Below, piece by piece: positions 18,311 to 26,948 of a DNA stretch of 64,000 nucleotides (the stretch's first letter is position 1; every line of letters begins with the position of its first letter). The notes under the pieces were generated by a model. The model worked only from the letters and a program-made list of their open reading frames with translations. It was not told the DNA's origin and made no database searches. This DNA comes from Rhodoblastus sp963713695 (GTDB lineage Bacteria > Pseudomonadota > Alphaproteobacteria > Rhizobiales > Beijerinckiaceae), in the NCBI GenBank assembly GCA_963713695.1, contig CAVQMU010000002.1, positions 310,001-374,000 on the forward strand, written 5' to 3'. A program made the position numbers and the translations under genes.

Positions 18311-19051
18311 TCATGCGACCCGGCCGCAGGCTGCGGCGGTCTCGTCGAAGGCTTCGGTCAGCTTCCGGGCGCGCAGCAGGTTTGCCGCCGAAAGCGCGTC
18401 AGCCGTAGGCCCCCAGGCGATTTTTTCGCGCGCCAGCAAAAGGCACTGGGGGAAATTCGCGCGCACGAGGTCGAAATCGTGGAGCACAGCGACAATGGTG
18501 CGTCCTTCGCCATGCCAGCGGCCGATCAGGCCGAGCAGGTCGTCCACCGTGCGCTCGTCTATGGCCGAAAAAGGCTCGTCGAGCAGGATCACCGGGGCGT
18601 CCTGCAGCAGCAGGCGGGCGAACAGCATGCGCTGCTGCTGGCCGCCCGACAGCGCGCCTATGGCGCGGCGCTCGAAGCCGGACAGGCCCACCGCGGCCAA
18701 GGCGTCGCGCACTTTCTGCTCATCGGCGCGCTTGATGCCGCCAAACAGGCCGATTCGCCGCCACAGCCCCATGGCCGCCATGTCGAAGACGTCGATCGGA
18801 AAGCTCACGTCGATCTGCGCCGCCTGTGGAAGATAGGCGATGTCGCGCGGCCGCACGCCGCCGAAATCGATTCCGCCGCCCATCGGCGCGATTACGCCGG
18901 TCAACGCCTTGAGCAGGGTCGACTTGCCCGCGCCGTTGGGGCCGCAGACCGCGAGCAGCGCGCCCTTTTCGATCTCGCCGTCAAGGTGATGTACGGCCGG
19001 GTGCCGGTCGTAGCCGAGGGTGAGATTGCGGAGCGTAATGGCCGCGCTCAT
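18311..19051 (-). CDS. Metal (zinc/manganese-type) ABC transporter ATP-binding protein
   Basis: This encodes 246 aa. Walker A is CGPNGAGKST, the signature is LSGGQQQR, Walker B is VILLDEP and the switch His is in AVLHDFDLV. The segment YLPQAAQIDVSFPIDVFDMAAMG is typical of ZnuC/AztA ATPases of the metal-chelate class. Its start overlaps the stop of the His-rich gene upstream (ATGA), so the two are translationally coupled. No permease or substrate-binding gene is adjacent, which is unusual; these may lie elsewhere in the genome. Confidence 0.9.
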   Translation of the reverse strand: MSAAITLRNLTLGYDRHPAVHHLDGEIEKGALLAVCGPNGAGKSTLLKALTGVIAPMGGGIDFGGVRPRDIAYLPQAAQIDVSFPIDVFDMAAMGLWRRIGLFGGIKRADEQKVRDALAAVGLSGFERRAIGALSGGQQQRMLFARLLLQDAPVILLDEPFSAIDERTVDDLLGLIGRWHGEGRTIVAVLHDFDLVRANFPQCLLLAREKIAWGPTADALSAANLLRARKLTEAFDETAAACGRVA

Positions 19052-19227
19052 GACAGGGCCCAGCGCACGCCGGCCCAGAGCGCCACCACCAGGACCAGCA
19101 CGATGCCGAGCCTTTGCGCCGCCGACAAGCGCAAGAGCGAGAAGGCGGCGTCCTGCCGCTCCTCCGCCGCGCCATGCGCATGGTCGTGCGCATGATCATG
19201 ATTTTGCGCATGGTCTTCAGCCAGCAT
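19048..19227 (-). CDS. His-rich single-pass membrane peptide coupled to the metal ABC ATPase
   Basis: This encodes 59 aa. The N-terminus is a metal-binding-like tract, MLAEDHAQNHDHAHDHAHG, with six His in alternating HxH and HDH spacing. It is followed by a charged linker and one membrane helix, LGIVLVLVVALWAGV. The TGA at 19048-19050 overlaps the ATG of the ABC ATPase (19049-19051), strong evidence that it is translated with that gene. A likely role is collecting Zn2+ or a similar cation for the transporter. It is not a known family to me. Confidence 0.75.
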   Translation of the reverse strand: MLAEDHAQNHDHAHDHAHGAAEERQDAAFSLLRLSAAQRLGIVLVLVVALWAGVRWALS

Positions 19228-19358
19228 GGTTTGCCTCTGGCGCCGATCTTGGCGTCTTTCGGACGGGATGATAGCGGAACATCCGGTTTTCGGGCAATTT
19301 TTCCAGCCCAGCCGGGAAAACGCGCAAAACGGCGGGCAGGAGGCCGCCAGCTGGCCGG

Positions 19359-19595
19359 TCAGCGGCGGAAAGTCTCGTGCGCGACAGCCGTCCGCATGAA
19401 ATAATAAAGGCCGACGAAACCGATCACGATGAAAACGACTTCAAGGACGTGACCAATGGTCGCGCCAAGCTGGAACATGCCGCCCAAGGCCCAGCCGGCG
19501 GCCCAGGAAGCGCCGACCAGTTCGGTGCCGACAAGAATAGCCAGCGCAATCAGTGTTCTGGCGTTGGTCCAGTTGATCGGTTTTTTCTCGGACAT
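19359..19595 (-). CDS. Small hypothetical membrane protein
   Basis: This encodes 78 aa starting MSEKKPINWTNARTLIALAI; a longer in-frame start at 19676 has no family support. Two hydrophobic segments are seen, around residues 13-40 (GTELVGASWAAGWALGG) and 44-66 (HVLEVVFIVIGFVGLYYF), with a basic tail. No family assigned. It is divergent from the parvulin gene at 19754, leaving about 160 bases for two promoters. Confidence 0.65.
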   Translation of the reverse strand: MSEKKPINWTNARTLIALAILVGTELVGASWAAGWALGGMFQLGATIGHVLEVVFIVIGFVGLYYFMRTAVAHETFRR

Positions 19596-19753
19596 GCAAT
19601 TGGCCTCGTTTGCGCCGACACGTCTAGACCATAGCGCGGCGGCTTGCAAACGGCCGGCGCTTGTCGGCAGCCGCATTTTGGGGCAGAACTGCGCGCCAGT
19701 TTTTCGCGCGGCTGATGCGGCGGAGAGACTTAACCGGAGCTTCGAGCGATCAC

Positions 19754-20650
19754 ATGGTGCTTTTCAAATCCCCCCTCGCCGGCGCCCGTCGCGCCGCCCT
19801 CGTCTTCACCATCTGCGCCGCGGCGCTCACGCCGGCCCAGGCGAAGGTTCTGGCGACGGTCAACGGCGTTGACGTCACCGAAGAGGACCTGGTCCAGGCG
19901 CGCGAGGATGTCGGCCCGACATTGCCCAAGCAGATGAACGACAAGGCGCGCGACCACGCGCTGCTCGACTATCTCATCGACGTGAAGCTGGTGAACCAGA
20001 AGGCCGTCGCCGACAAGATGGACCAGAGCGAGGATTTCAAGAAGAAGCTCGTCTATTTCCGCGAAAAGCTGCTGATGGAAAGCTTCCTTGGCGAAGTCGC
20101 CAAGAAGGGCGCGACCGACGCCGCGATGAAGGCCACCTACGAAGAGGCGGCCAAGGCGCAGAAGCCCGAAACGGAAGTTCACGCGCTGCACATTCTCGTG
20201 CCGACCGAGGACGAGGCCAAGACCGTCGAGAAGCGCCTGAAGGCGGGCGAGGATTTCGGCAAGCTGGCCAATGAATTGTCCAAGGACCCGGGATCGAAGG
20301 GCGGCGATCTCGGCTGGTTCACCAAGGAGCGCATGGTGCCCGAATTCGCGGAAGCCGCCTTCAAGATGGAGCCGAACCAGGTTTCCGACCCGGTCAAGAC
20401 CCAGTTTGGCTGGCATGTGATCAAGGTGCTGGAAAAGCGCCAGCATCCTTTCCCGCCGATGGATCAGGTCAAGGAGCAGCTGGAGCATTACGTCGCCCAG
20501 AAGGCGCAGAGCGAGGCGATCGTGAAGCTGCGCGAAGGCGCCAAGATCACCCGCGTCGACGAGGACAAGTCGGTTCCGACGATCGAAGGCGGCAAGCCCG
20601 CCGACGCCAAGCCCGCCGACGCGAAACCCGCGGAAGAGCCGAAGAAGTAA
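19754..20650 (+). CDS. Periplasmic parvulin-type peptidylprolyl isomerase (PpiC/PrsA/SurA-like)
   Basis: This encodes 298 aa from MVLFKSPL. The N-terminus is a signal peptide ending TPAQA before KVLATVNGVDVT, the usual start of the SurA-type N-domain. The parvulin domain (about residues 130-225) has VHALHILVPTEDEAK, FGKLANELSKDPGSKGGDLGWF, MVPEFAEAAFKM and FGWHVIKVLEKR. The C-terminus is a low-complexity Lys/Pro/Ala tail with repeated PADAK units. It accelerates prolyl isomerisation and probably helps fold outer-membrane proteins. A strong terminator follows at 20743. Confidence 0.93.
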   Translation: MVLFKSPLAGARRAALVFTICAAALTPAQAKVLATVNGVDVTEEDLVQAREDVGPTLPKQMNDKARDHALLDYLIDVKLVNQKAVADKMDQSEDFKKKLVYFREKLLMESFLGEVAKKGATDAAMKATYEEAAKAQKPETEVHALHILVPTEDEAKTVEKRLKAGEDFGKLANELSKDPGSKGGDLGWFTKERMVPEFAEAAFKMEPNQVSDPVKTQFGWHVIKVLEKRQHPFPPMDQVKEQLEHYVAQKAQSEAIVKLREGAKITRVDEDKSVPTIEGGKPADAKPADAKPAEEPKK

Positions 20651-20742
20651 GCTCGGCGAAAGAAACGCAATCGAAAATCCCGCCTTTGCAGGACAGTCCC
20701 TCAGCAAAGGTGTTGAGGTAAAAATATCACACCGGAAATACC

Positions 20743-20773
20743 AAAGGGCGCCCTTCGCGGGGCGCCCTTTTCG
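20743..20773 (+). terminator. Rho-independent terminator of the parvulin gene
   Basis: The stem AAAGGGCGCCC pairs with GGGCGCCCTTT around a short loop and is followed by a T-rich stretch, about 95 bases after the stop at 20650. Confidence 0.8.
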
Positions 20774-20846
20774 TCTTCTGGATTGGCAATCGTATATTAG
20801 CTGACGGCTACAATGTTTCTAATATGTCCTCAATGGAGGGCATGCC

Positions 20847-21041
20847 ATGTCCATCGAGAGGAGCGGCGCGTTTATCGAGGTCGTTGACGAGGATGGGCTA
20901 CGGAATCTCGTCTGGATCGCGGCCATCCAGCGGGTTTTCGATGTCGATGAATTCCGACAGGAATCCCACCTGACGATTGCCGGGCGCATAATCCTGATTC
21001 GCGTCCCGTTCTACGAGGTGCGGGAGATCATCGTTGGCTGA
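20847..21041 (+). CDS. Small hypothetical protein
   Basis: This encodes 64 aa. A GGAGG site about 8 bases before the ATG at 20847 supports translation. The sequence is acidic and beta-rich (FIEVVDEDGLRNLVWIAAIQ, LTIAGRIILIRVPFYEVREI), with no signal peptide or membrane segment. No family recognised. It starts a group of small AT-richer genes. Confidence 0.6.
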   Translation: MSIERSGAFIEVVDEDGLRNLVWIAAIQRVFDVDEFRQESHLTIAGRIILIRVPFYEVREIIVG

Positions 21042-21122
21042 TGCCCACCCGGTCGGCGATTGCCCTGATCAAAAGCGTGGCCTACGCTACGGGCAAAGCC
21101 AACGCTTAGAGGGGAGGTAGAT

Positions 21123-21464
21123 TTGGTTAGGCCAATTTGTTTGATGATTTTTCTTATTGCGCTTTCGGCTTGCAGTAAGAATGATGCACATACGCAAATA
21201 GCGGCATGCAAATTGGAGGGGATGAAAATATTCCCTGACGGGGCGAAAGCGGAAGAAGAGTCATCGATGCTGGATCAGAATCCGGCCAAGAATGCATACC
21301 ACGATTATGTCGTAAATTGCATGACAGTAAATGGATATAAATTGGACGCTATGTTGCATCTGTGCAGAGAAAATGTCGTATATGGTTTGGGAATGCACGA
21401 CTATTGCTACCGGCCGTCTTCGTTCATAGAATCGGCATTATTTGACATGCAAAATCAACGTTAG
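21123..21464 (+). CDS. Small lipoprotein, function unknown
   Basis: This encodes 113 aa with a TTG start at 21123 preceded by AGGGGAGG. The N-terminus is a lipoprotein signal with lipobox LSAC (Cys near residue 17), so the mature protein should be lipid-anchored in the envelope. The mature part has four further cysteines (AACKLEG, VNCMTV, LHLCREN, DYCYRP), which could form two disulfides. AT-richer than the core. No family recognised. Confidence 0.65.
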   Translation: MVRPICLMIFLIALSACSKNDAHTQIAACKLEGMKIFPDGAKAEEESSMLDQNPAKNAYHDYVVNCMTVNGYKLDAMLHLCRENVVYGLGMHDYCYRPSSFIESALFDMQNQR

Positions 21465-21523
21465 TAGGAGCGGGATGCATGCTCCAATTGGAATTGTTAC
21501 ACGCTCGCGTTCTTTGAAATTCG

Positions 21524-21772
21524 TCACATCCTATCTGTGAAACGCAATTCTATTTTTTTGATGACTTCAACGTCATCTGGATAAAAATGGTAGAGGATTC
21601 CATTCTCTTGCATGAGAGTCCATGGATGGACGGAGGTCATAGGTCCATATGCTCTGATTGCATTTGTGTTTTCACCGACAAGGGTTCCGGCGGCGGTGGT
21701 CCCATTCTTGATATTTTTAAGTGCGAGATTTTCTCCAATCGACGATTGAAGATATTCGGTGCTAATGGACAT
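21524..21772 (-). CDS. Small hypothetical protein
   Basis: This encodes 82 aa from MSISTEYLQSSIGENL; AAAGG precedes this ATG, while the in-frame ATG at 21820 gives an extension without support. Content such as NTNAIRAYGPMTSVHPWTL and FYPDDVEVIKKIELRF is protein-like, but no family or signal is recognised. Codon use is AT-rich like its neighbours, so it probably belongs to the same acquired patch. Confidence 0.45.
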   Translation of the reverse strand: MSISTEYLQSSIGENLALKNIKNGTTAAGTLVGENTNAIRAYGPMTSVHPWTLMQENGILYHFYPDDVEVIKKIELRFTDRM

Positions 21773-22105
21773 CGTTGCGCCTTTCGTGAATGTGCCTGTC
21801 GACTCATAAATGGAGAGCATTCGCTACCATTCAAGGCATAAACGTAAAGCATATTCCTTGGATATCTTGTGCTATACATCTTGTGATTTGTTGGACACAT
21901 TGTATCATTCGGGACAGCTTGTATCTTGTATCAATGGTAATACAAAATGTCTTGCATTCTGAGCGGCCCTGCGGCCAATTCAAACTTGAAGAGGCGGTTT
22001 TCTCGTTCCGCTCGTCTCGGAGATCTCTCCGGCCTTGCAAGCCACGGCTGGTTGCCGTGGCCTTGGGGCTGGCCTTTGCAGGCGGGATTTTTGTTGCGCA
22101 ACCCG

Positions 22106-22876
22106 TCAGCGCGGTCGCGGCCCCTCGCGCTCGCGCTTCGCTTCCGTGCGAAAAAGATCGACGAAATTCTTCAATTCCGCTTCGGGCAGGTCGGTGACCG
22201 CGACATAGGCGCGGTCGGAATCGCTCCAGTTCGCCAGATGATAGCCGTCGCGGTTGCTCAGCTGAAGCGCGGCGTCGCCGCGGTCCAGCGCCAGTTCCGT
22301 CACTTCGATGCGATGCTCGCGCCGGCGATAGACCAGCGTCGGGACGATCTTTCCGTCGATCGCCTCGACCCGGCCGCCTTCCAGCGGAAAGCCGGCGGAG
22401 GACAGGTCGAGCGCCGCGACCGCCAGCGGCGCGCGGCTGGCGAGCCACGGTTTGACCACATGACGGTCGCTGGTCTCGATATCGACGCCGCGACCGCCGA
22501 TCTGGCTCCGCATGAAGGCCGAGACCAGCGCCCGGTCCGCTGAGGGCGCATCAGGCCGGAGGGATGCCCCGCCATAGCCGATGGCCGCGCCGAGCAACAG
22601 CGAAGCCGCCATCGCGGGCGCGCGCCAATGCGTCGCCGGGCGCGCCTTCCGGTCGGGCGCCGAAAGGGCCGCCATTCTCGCGCGCAGGGCCGCGGGCGCG
22701 GCCTCGACTGGCGCGGCGGCGCGCAGGGCGGCGTCGATCGCCCTGAGGCGGGCGAAATCGGCGGCAAGCTGCGGATCGCCAGCGCAGGCGCGTTCGAACT
22801 CCAGCATGCCCTGAGCGTCGAGTTCGCCGTCGAGGGCCGCCTGCATTCTCAGGACATTTTCCTCCGCTGCGCTCAC
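22106..22876 (-). CDS. Membrane-anchored anti-sigma factor
   Basis: This encodes 256 aa from a GTG whose GTGA overlaps the stop of the sigma gene; an upstream ATG at 22891 would overlap by 19 bases. The N-terminal part is the usual anti-sigma helical domain (MQAALDGELDAQGMLEFERA, then DFARLRAIDAALRAAAP). One membrane helix follows (APAMAASLLLGAAIGYGGASL, cut here) and a periplasmic domain of about 150 residues completes it. No zinc-binding HxxxCxxC motif is seen. It should hold the adjacent ECF sigma factor inactive until an envelope signal arrives. Confidence 0.87.
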   Translation of the reverse strand: MSAAEENVLRMQAALDGELDAQGMLEFERACAGDPQLAADFARLRAIDAALRAAAPVEAAPAALRARMAALSAPDRKARPATHWRAPAMAASLLLGAAIGYGGASLRPDAPSADRALVSAFMRSQIGGRGVDIETSDRHVVKPWLASRAPLAVAALDLSSAGFPLEGGRVEAIDGKIVPTLVYRRREHRIEVTELALDRGDAALQLSNRDGYHLANWSDSDRAYVAVTDLPEAELKNFVDLFRTEAKREREGPRPR

Positions 22877-23385
22877 GCCCCGCCTCCCCAAACTTCGGCA
22901 AGCGCCGCCCGGGCGCGCGCCAGCCGCGACATGACCGTGCCCAGGGGCGCCTCGGTCGTCGCGGCGATTTCGCGATAGCTCAACCCGCCGACGATGCGAA
23001 GCAGCAGGGTCTCTCGCAAAGCCAGCGGCAGCGCCGCGATGGCGTCGCGCAAAAGGGCGCCCTCGTCGGCCGCAATGATTTTCGCCTCGGCGTCGGGCGC
23101 CGGATCGCTCGTCCGTTCAAGGGCGGCGTCGACGTCCGGCGCCAGCGGCTTTTTTCGCGCCAGGAAGCTCAGGGCGACATTGCGCACGATGGTCAGGAGC
23201 CAGCCGCGCGGGTTCGCGACCGACTGCGTCTCCAGCGCGGCGAGGGCGCGCAGGCAGGCGTCCTGCACAATGTCCTCGGCGTCGGCGGAACATCCGGAAA
23301 AATGCCGGGCGAGGGAATAGGCCTCGTCGAGATGAGGCAGGACGACGGCGCTGAAGCGTCGCCGCGCCGTTTCGCTGGCGGTCAA
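22873..23385 (-). CDS. ECF-type RNA polymerase sigma factor
   Basis: This encodes 170 aa with a TTG start preceded by GGAG at 8 bases. Region 2 reads DEAYSLARHFSGCSADAEDIVQDACLRAL (cut; key DAEDIVQD) and WLLTIVRNVALSFL. Region 4 reads LPLALRETLLLRIVGGLSYREIAATTEAPLGTVMSRLARAR (key LSYREIA and GTVMSRL). There is no region 3, as expected for an ECF factor. It lies in an operon after metallophosphoesterase and cytochrome c genes and before its anti-sigma factor, implying control of that operon. Confidence 0.93.
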   Translation of the reverse strand: MTASETARRRFSAVVLPHLDEAYSLARHFSGCSADAEDIVQDACLRALAALETQSVANPRGWLLTIVRNVALSFLARKKPLAPDVDAALERTSDPAPDAEAKIIAADEGALLRDAIAALPLALRETLLLRIVGGLSYREIAATTEAPLGTVMSRLARARAALAEVWGGGA

Positions 23386-23422
23386 GTGAGGCGCTCCCCG
23401 GACTTCGTCTCAACGCAATGCT

Positions 23423-23791
23423 TCAACGCGCGCGCGTCTTCAGGAATTCGATGACATCCGCGCGATCCCCGGCCTTGTCGAGATGATAGAACATTTTCGC
23501 GTTGGGAAGGAATTTTTGCGGATCGGCGAGCCACTGGTCGAGATTGGCCTCGTCCCAGACGAAATCGGCGTTCTTTAGCGCGTCGGAATATTTGTAATCC
23601 GGCAGGGAGCCCGCCTTCCGCCCGAAAACGCCGCGATGGCGCGGCCCCACATCGTTCTTGTCGAGCGAATGGCAGTCCTGGCAGCCCTCGTAGAGCGCCT
23701 CGCCATGATCGGCGTCGGCCGCCCATAAGGGAAAAGCGAAGCACAGCAGCGCAATGGCCGCAGCAGCAAGTCTGGTCATGGCGCATTTCAT
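23423..23791 (-). CDS. Periplasmic class I c-type cytochrome
   Basis: This encodes 122 aa. The ATG at 23791 overlaps the stop of the upstream phosphoesterase gene (ATGA), and a second possible start lies at 23779. The signal peptide is TRLAAAAIALLCFAFPLWA. The haem site is CQDCH and the axial Met is in LPNAKMFY. Sequence such as GPRHRGVFGRKAGSLPDYKYSDAL is typical of small cytochrome c552/c2-like proteins, which shuttle electrons in the periplasm. Its partner is unknown, but the operon suggests expression under the ECF factor. Confidence 0.92.
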   Translation of the reverse strand: MKCAMTRLAAAAIALLCFAFPLWAADADHGEALYEGCQDCHSLDKNDVGPRHRGVFGRKAGSLPDYKYSDALKNADFVWDEANLDQWLADPQKFLPNAKMFYHLDKAGDRADVIEFLKTRAR

Positions 23792-24708
23792 CCTGCGAGG
23801 GCGGTATCGGTGACGGCGAGCTTGCCCTCGCCTGCGGCCACAGCGACCTGCGTTATGCCCAACAGCGACCGCAACTGCCCCGCAGGAACCTTCAGGGGGC
23901 CGGGCGCGGGCGCGGTTCCCGGCGCCGGCTGCGGAAAGGCGGTGGAGCGCGCGGTATGGAAGGTCACGGCGCCCTCGACCTTCTGCATCAATTGATGGAT
24001 ATGGCCGTTCGAGCACGGTGACCGAGCCGAAGCGCGCGAGAAGGCTCAGCGCCGCCTGCGAATCCTCGGTTCCCCAGCCCCATTCCGGCGCGATGGTCCA
24101 GAGGGGAATATGGCAGAAGACGACCACGGGGGTCGAAGCGGTCTTGCCCTTGAGATCGTCGGCGAGCCAGGCCAGTTGTTCCGGCGCCGAGAAAGCCGAG
24201 GCCGTTCTTTTTCAGGTCGGCGACATTGTTCAGCGAGATGAAGTGAACGCCGGAATGATCGAAGGAATAATAGCCGCCATCACGCGCGCCCTTGCCGAAG
24301 CGCTCCATATAGGCCTTGGCCGTCGCCGGCATCGAGGATGTCATGCTCGCCCGGCGCATAATGCACGTCGAGGCCTACGCGCGAAATGGCCTTGGCGGCG
24401 TCGTCGAATTGCTGGGGCAGGGCGAGATGGGCGATGTCGCCGGTATGGATCATGAAATCGGGTTTTTCCGGCAGCGACGCGACCTGATCGAGCGCCTCGT
24501 TGAAGGTTTTCATCGAATCGGGATTGGCGGGTTTGTCAAAGCCGATATGGCTGTCGGAAATCTGCACGAAGGAAAAGCCGGCCTCCTTCGCCTGGGCCGC
24601 GCCGATGAGGCGCGAGGACGGCACGCCGCCGGAGAAAGTCCAGAGGACGCCGGTTCCGGCCCAGGCCATGCATTCCAGGATTTTCCGGCGATCAGGCAAT
24701 TCGGTCAT
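23788..24708 (-). pseudogene. Tat-exported metallophosphoesterase, broken by three +1 frameshifts
   Basis: The ATG at 24708 begins MTELPDRRKILECMAWAGTG, a twin-arginine signal. The calcineurin-like metal motifs are spread over three further frames: ISDSHIGF, IHTGDIAHL and YAPGEHDILDAG, then YYSFDHSGVHFISLNNV, then VVVFCHIPLW, and lastly a NGHIHQ motif and MQKVEGAVTFHTARS. Joining them needs removal of one base near 24330, one near 24195 and one near 24008. The repaired length is 918 bases (305 aa). Family members hydrolyse phosphate esters in the periplasm. It is the first gene of the ECF operon and probably intact in the organism. Confidence 0.82.
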
Positions 24709-24760
24709 TTTCCGTCTCCGCGTCGAAGTGGGCGTCGAGGAGGAGACTCAGGCGCGACCG

Positions 24761-24770
24761 GGTTTATTCC
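24761..24770 (-). promoter_or_regulatory. Possible ECF-type -35 element before the phosphoesterase operon
   Basis: GGAATAAACC on the minus strand lies about 53 bases before the ATG at 24708, with GAGTCT 16 bases after GGAAT as a candidate -10. The GGAAT-type -35 is common in ECF promoters, and autoregulation is expected here. This is a weak single-site prediction. Confidence 0.3.
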
Positions 24771-24882
24771 CGCCCGGCGAAAATTTCGGCGCGATTTTTC
24801 CTGTGCGGCGTCAAAGCGTCTTGACGGCGGCGCATCGGCCAACGCAAATCCGCCGGATCAAACTTTCGTCAGGACAAGACCC

Positions 24883-26137
24883 ATGGCCGCCGCCGCACCC
24901 GTTTCGCCGCTCGCCCCCAAGAGCTTTGCCGAATTGCCGCCGATCGACGGCGTGCGCCTGGCGACCGGCGCAGCCAACATCCGCTACAAGGGCCGCACCG
25001 ACGTGCTCCTGGCGATTTTCGACAAGGGCGCGACGGTCGCGGGCGTGTTCACGACATCGAAATGCCCGTCCGCGCCCGTCGACTGGTGCCGCGAAGAATC
25101 TGTCGCAGCGGCAAGGCGCGGGCGCTGGTGGTCAATTCCGGCAACGCCAACGCCTTCACCGGGAAAATCGGCAAGGCGGCGGCGGAATTGACCGCGAAAC
25201 TGGCGGCGAAGGCGGTCGGCGCGGACGAGGACGAGATTTTTCTCGCCTCGACCGGCGTGATCGGCGAGCCGCTCGACGCCACGCAAATTCGAGGGCGTGC
25301 TCGACAGGCTGGCGGCGCAGGCGAAGCCGGAGGGCTGGCTCGATGCGGCCAGGGCGATCATGACCACCGACACATTTCCGAAAGTCGCGACCGCCAAGGC
25401 GAAAATCGGCGACGTCGAAGTGACGATCAACGGCATCGCCAAGGGCGCCGGCATGATCGCGCCGGATATGGCGACCATGCTCGTCCTATGTCTTCACCGA
25501 CGCGCCGATCGGCGCGGAAGCCCTGCAAAAGCTGCTGTCGCAAGGGCGTGAAAGAGACGTTCAACGCGGTCACCGTGGACAGCGACACCTCGACGTCCGA
25601 CACTTTGATGCTGTTCGCCACCGGCGCGGCCGAGGCGCGCGGCGCGAAAAAGATCAAGAAGGCGGGCGACAGGCGATTGCACGATTTCCGGGAAAAGCTT
25701 GACGCGCGTTCTGCTCGATCTCGCGCAGCAGGTGGCGCGCGACGGCGAGGGCGCCCGCAAATTCGTCGAAGTGCAGGTCACCGGCGCCGACAGCGACAAG
25801 GCGGCGAAGAAAATCGCCTTTTCCATCGCCAATTCGCCGCTGGTGAAGACGGCGGTGGCGGGCGAGGACGCCAATTGGGGCCGCGTCGTCATGGCGGTCG
25901 GCAAGGCGGGCGAAAAGGCCGAGCGCGACCGCCTGTCGATCTGGTTCGGCGACATCCGCGTCGCGCACGAGGGCTTGCGCGATCCCGCCTATGACGAGGC
26001 GGCGGCGTCGGGAGTCATGAAGCAGGACAAGATCGTGATTCGCGCCGATCTCGGCCTCGGCAAGGGCGAGGCCACGGGTCTGGACCTGCGACCTGACCAA
26101 GGACTATGTCGCGATCAACGGCGATTACCGTTCATGA
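24883..26137 (+). pseudogene. argJ: Glutamate N-acetyltransferase / ornithine acetyltransferase ArgJ, broken by seven +1 frameshifts
   Basis: ArgJ transfers acetyl from N-acetylornithine to glutamate and is self-cleaved at a Thr that becomes the nucleophile. Start MAAAAPVSPLAPKSF, then VAGVFTTSKCPSAPVDWC; later VVNSGNANAFTGKIGKAA, the cleavage region IAKGAGMIAPDMATML, VDSDTSTSDTLMLFATGAA, IANSPLVKTAVAGEDANWGR and a final VAINGDYRS. Pieces sit in all three frames. One extra base at each of about seven places (near 25096, 25110, 25286, 25484, 25545, 25701 and 26078) restores one frame. The span of 1255 bases minus seven gives 415 aa, the expected length. Loss of this biosynthetic gene is unlikely; sequence error is the better explanation. 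Confidence 0.88.
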
Positions 26138-26250
26138 CGCGTTTTCAAGCGAAGTGGAGACCGGTTCGCGTGAAGAAAACGCTTGCAAACAAAAACAATC
26201 CGCCGCCGTCCGATGCCGATCGATCGATTGCGGAATTCGGTGACGGCGCG

Positions 26251-26655
26251 ATGACGCGGATGCTGCTGGTTGTCGCGGCCGCGCTTGTCGATGCGGATAA
26301 CCGCGTGCTCATCGCCCAGCGCCCGCAAGGCAAGCAACTGGCGGGCCTGTGGGAATTTCCCGGCGGCAAGCTCGATGTGGGCGAACGGCCGGAACAGGCG
26401 CTGATTCGCGAACTGCACGAGGAATTGGGCATCGAGGTCAAGGAGCCATGCCTCGCCCCGCTCACTTTCGCGAGCCATGGTTACGAAGATTTTCACCTTT
26501 TGATGCCACTCTATGTCTGTCGCCGCTGGCAAGGGTTTGTCACGGCGAAGGAGGGGCAGGCGCTGAAATGGGTTGCGGCGCGAAATCTGCGAGACTTTCC
26601 AATGCCGCCCGCCGATGAACCGCTGATTCCCGCGCTTATCGAGCTTTTGTCATGA
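26251..26655 (+). CDS. mutT: 8-oxo-dGTP diphosphatase MutT-like Nudix hydrolase
   Basis: This encodes 134 aa from the ATG at 26251; another in-frame ATG at 26134 overlaps the argJ stop but adds 39 residues not seen in MutT. The Nudix box is GGKLDVGERPEQALIRELHE followed by ELGI, fitting GX5EX7REUXEEXGU. IAQRPQGKQLAGLWEFPGGK is typical of the MutT/TypeI group that sanitises oxidised guanine nucleotides. It lies downstream of argJ on the same strand, a common pairing in Rhizobiales. Confidence 0.92.
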   Translation: MTRMLLVVAAALVDADNRVLIAQRPQGKQLAGLWEFPGGKLDVGERPEQALIRELHEELGIEVKEPCLAPLTFASHGYEDFHLLMPLYVCRRWQGFVTAKEGQALKWVAARNLRDFPMPPADEPLIPALIELLS

Positions 26656-26948
26656 TGTGGTCAAACTCTCGGTTCACATGACGTTCATCCGTCAGCGCGT
26701 AAATGCCATTGTGCAGTGCGATAATACGGATTTTTCACACTATTCGCGACTTGAACACAGCGCTAAGCGCTGCGACACTTTGGCCTATTGTGTGATCACG
26801 GAAACGTGACTAATGGCACCTGCACAAAGTTCGTGCTTGAACTAATTTGTGCAATGCAGCATATTGGGATCACGAGTAGCGAGGAAGCGTCCTGGAGGCT
26901 GTCTACAACAGCGGCGATATTGCCGCGCAGGAACAAGGAATACCCCAC

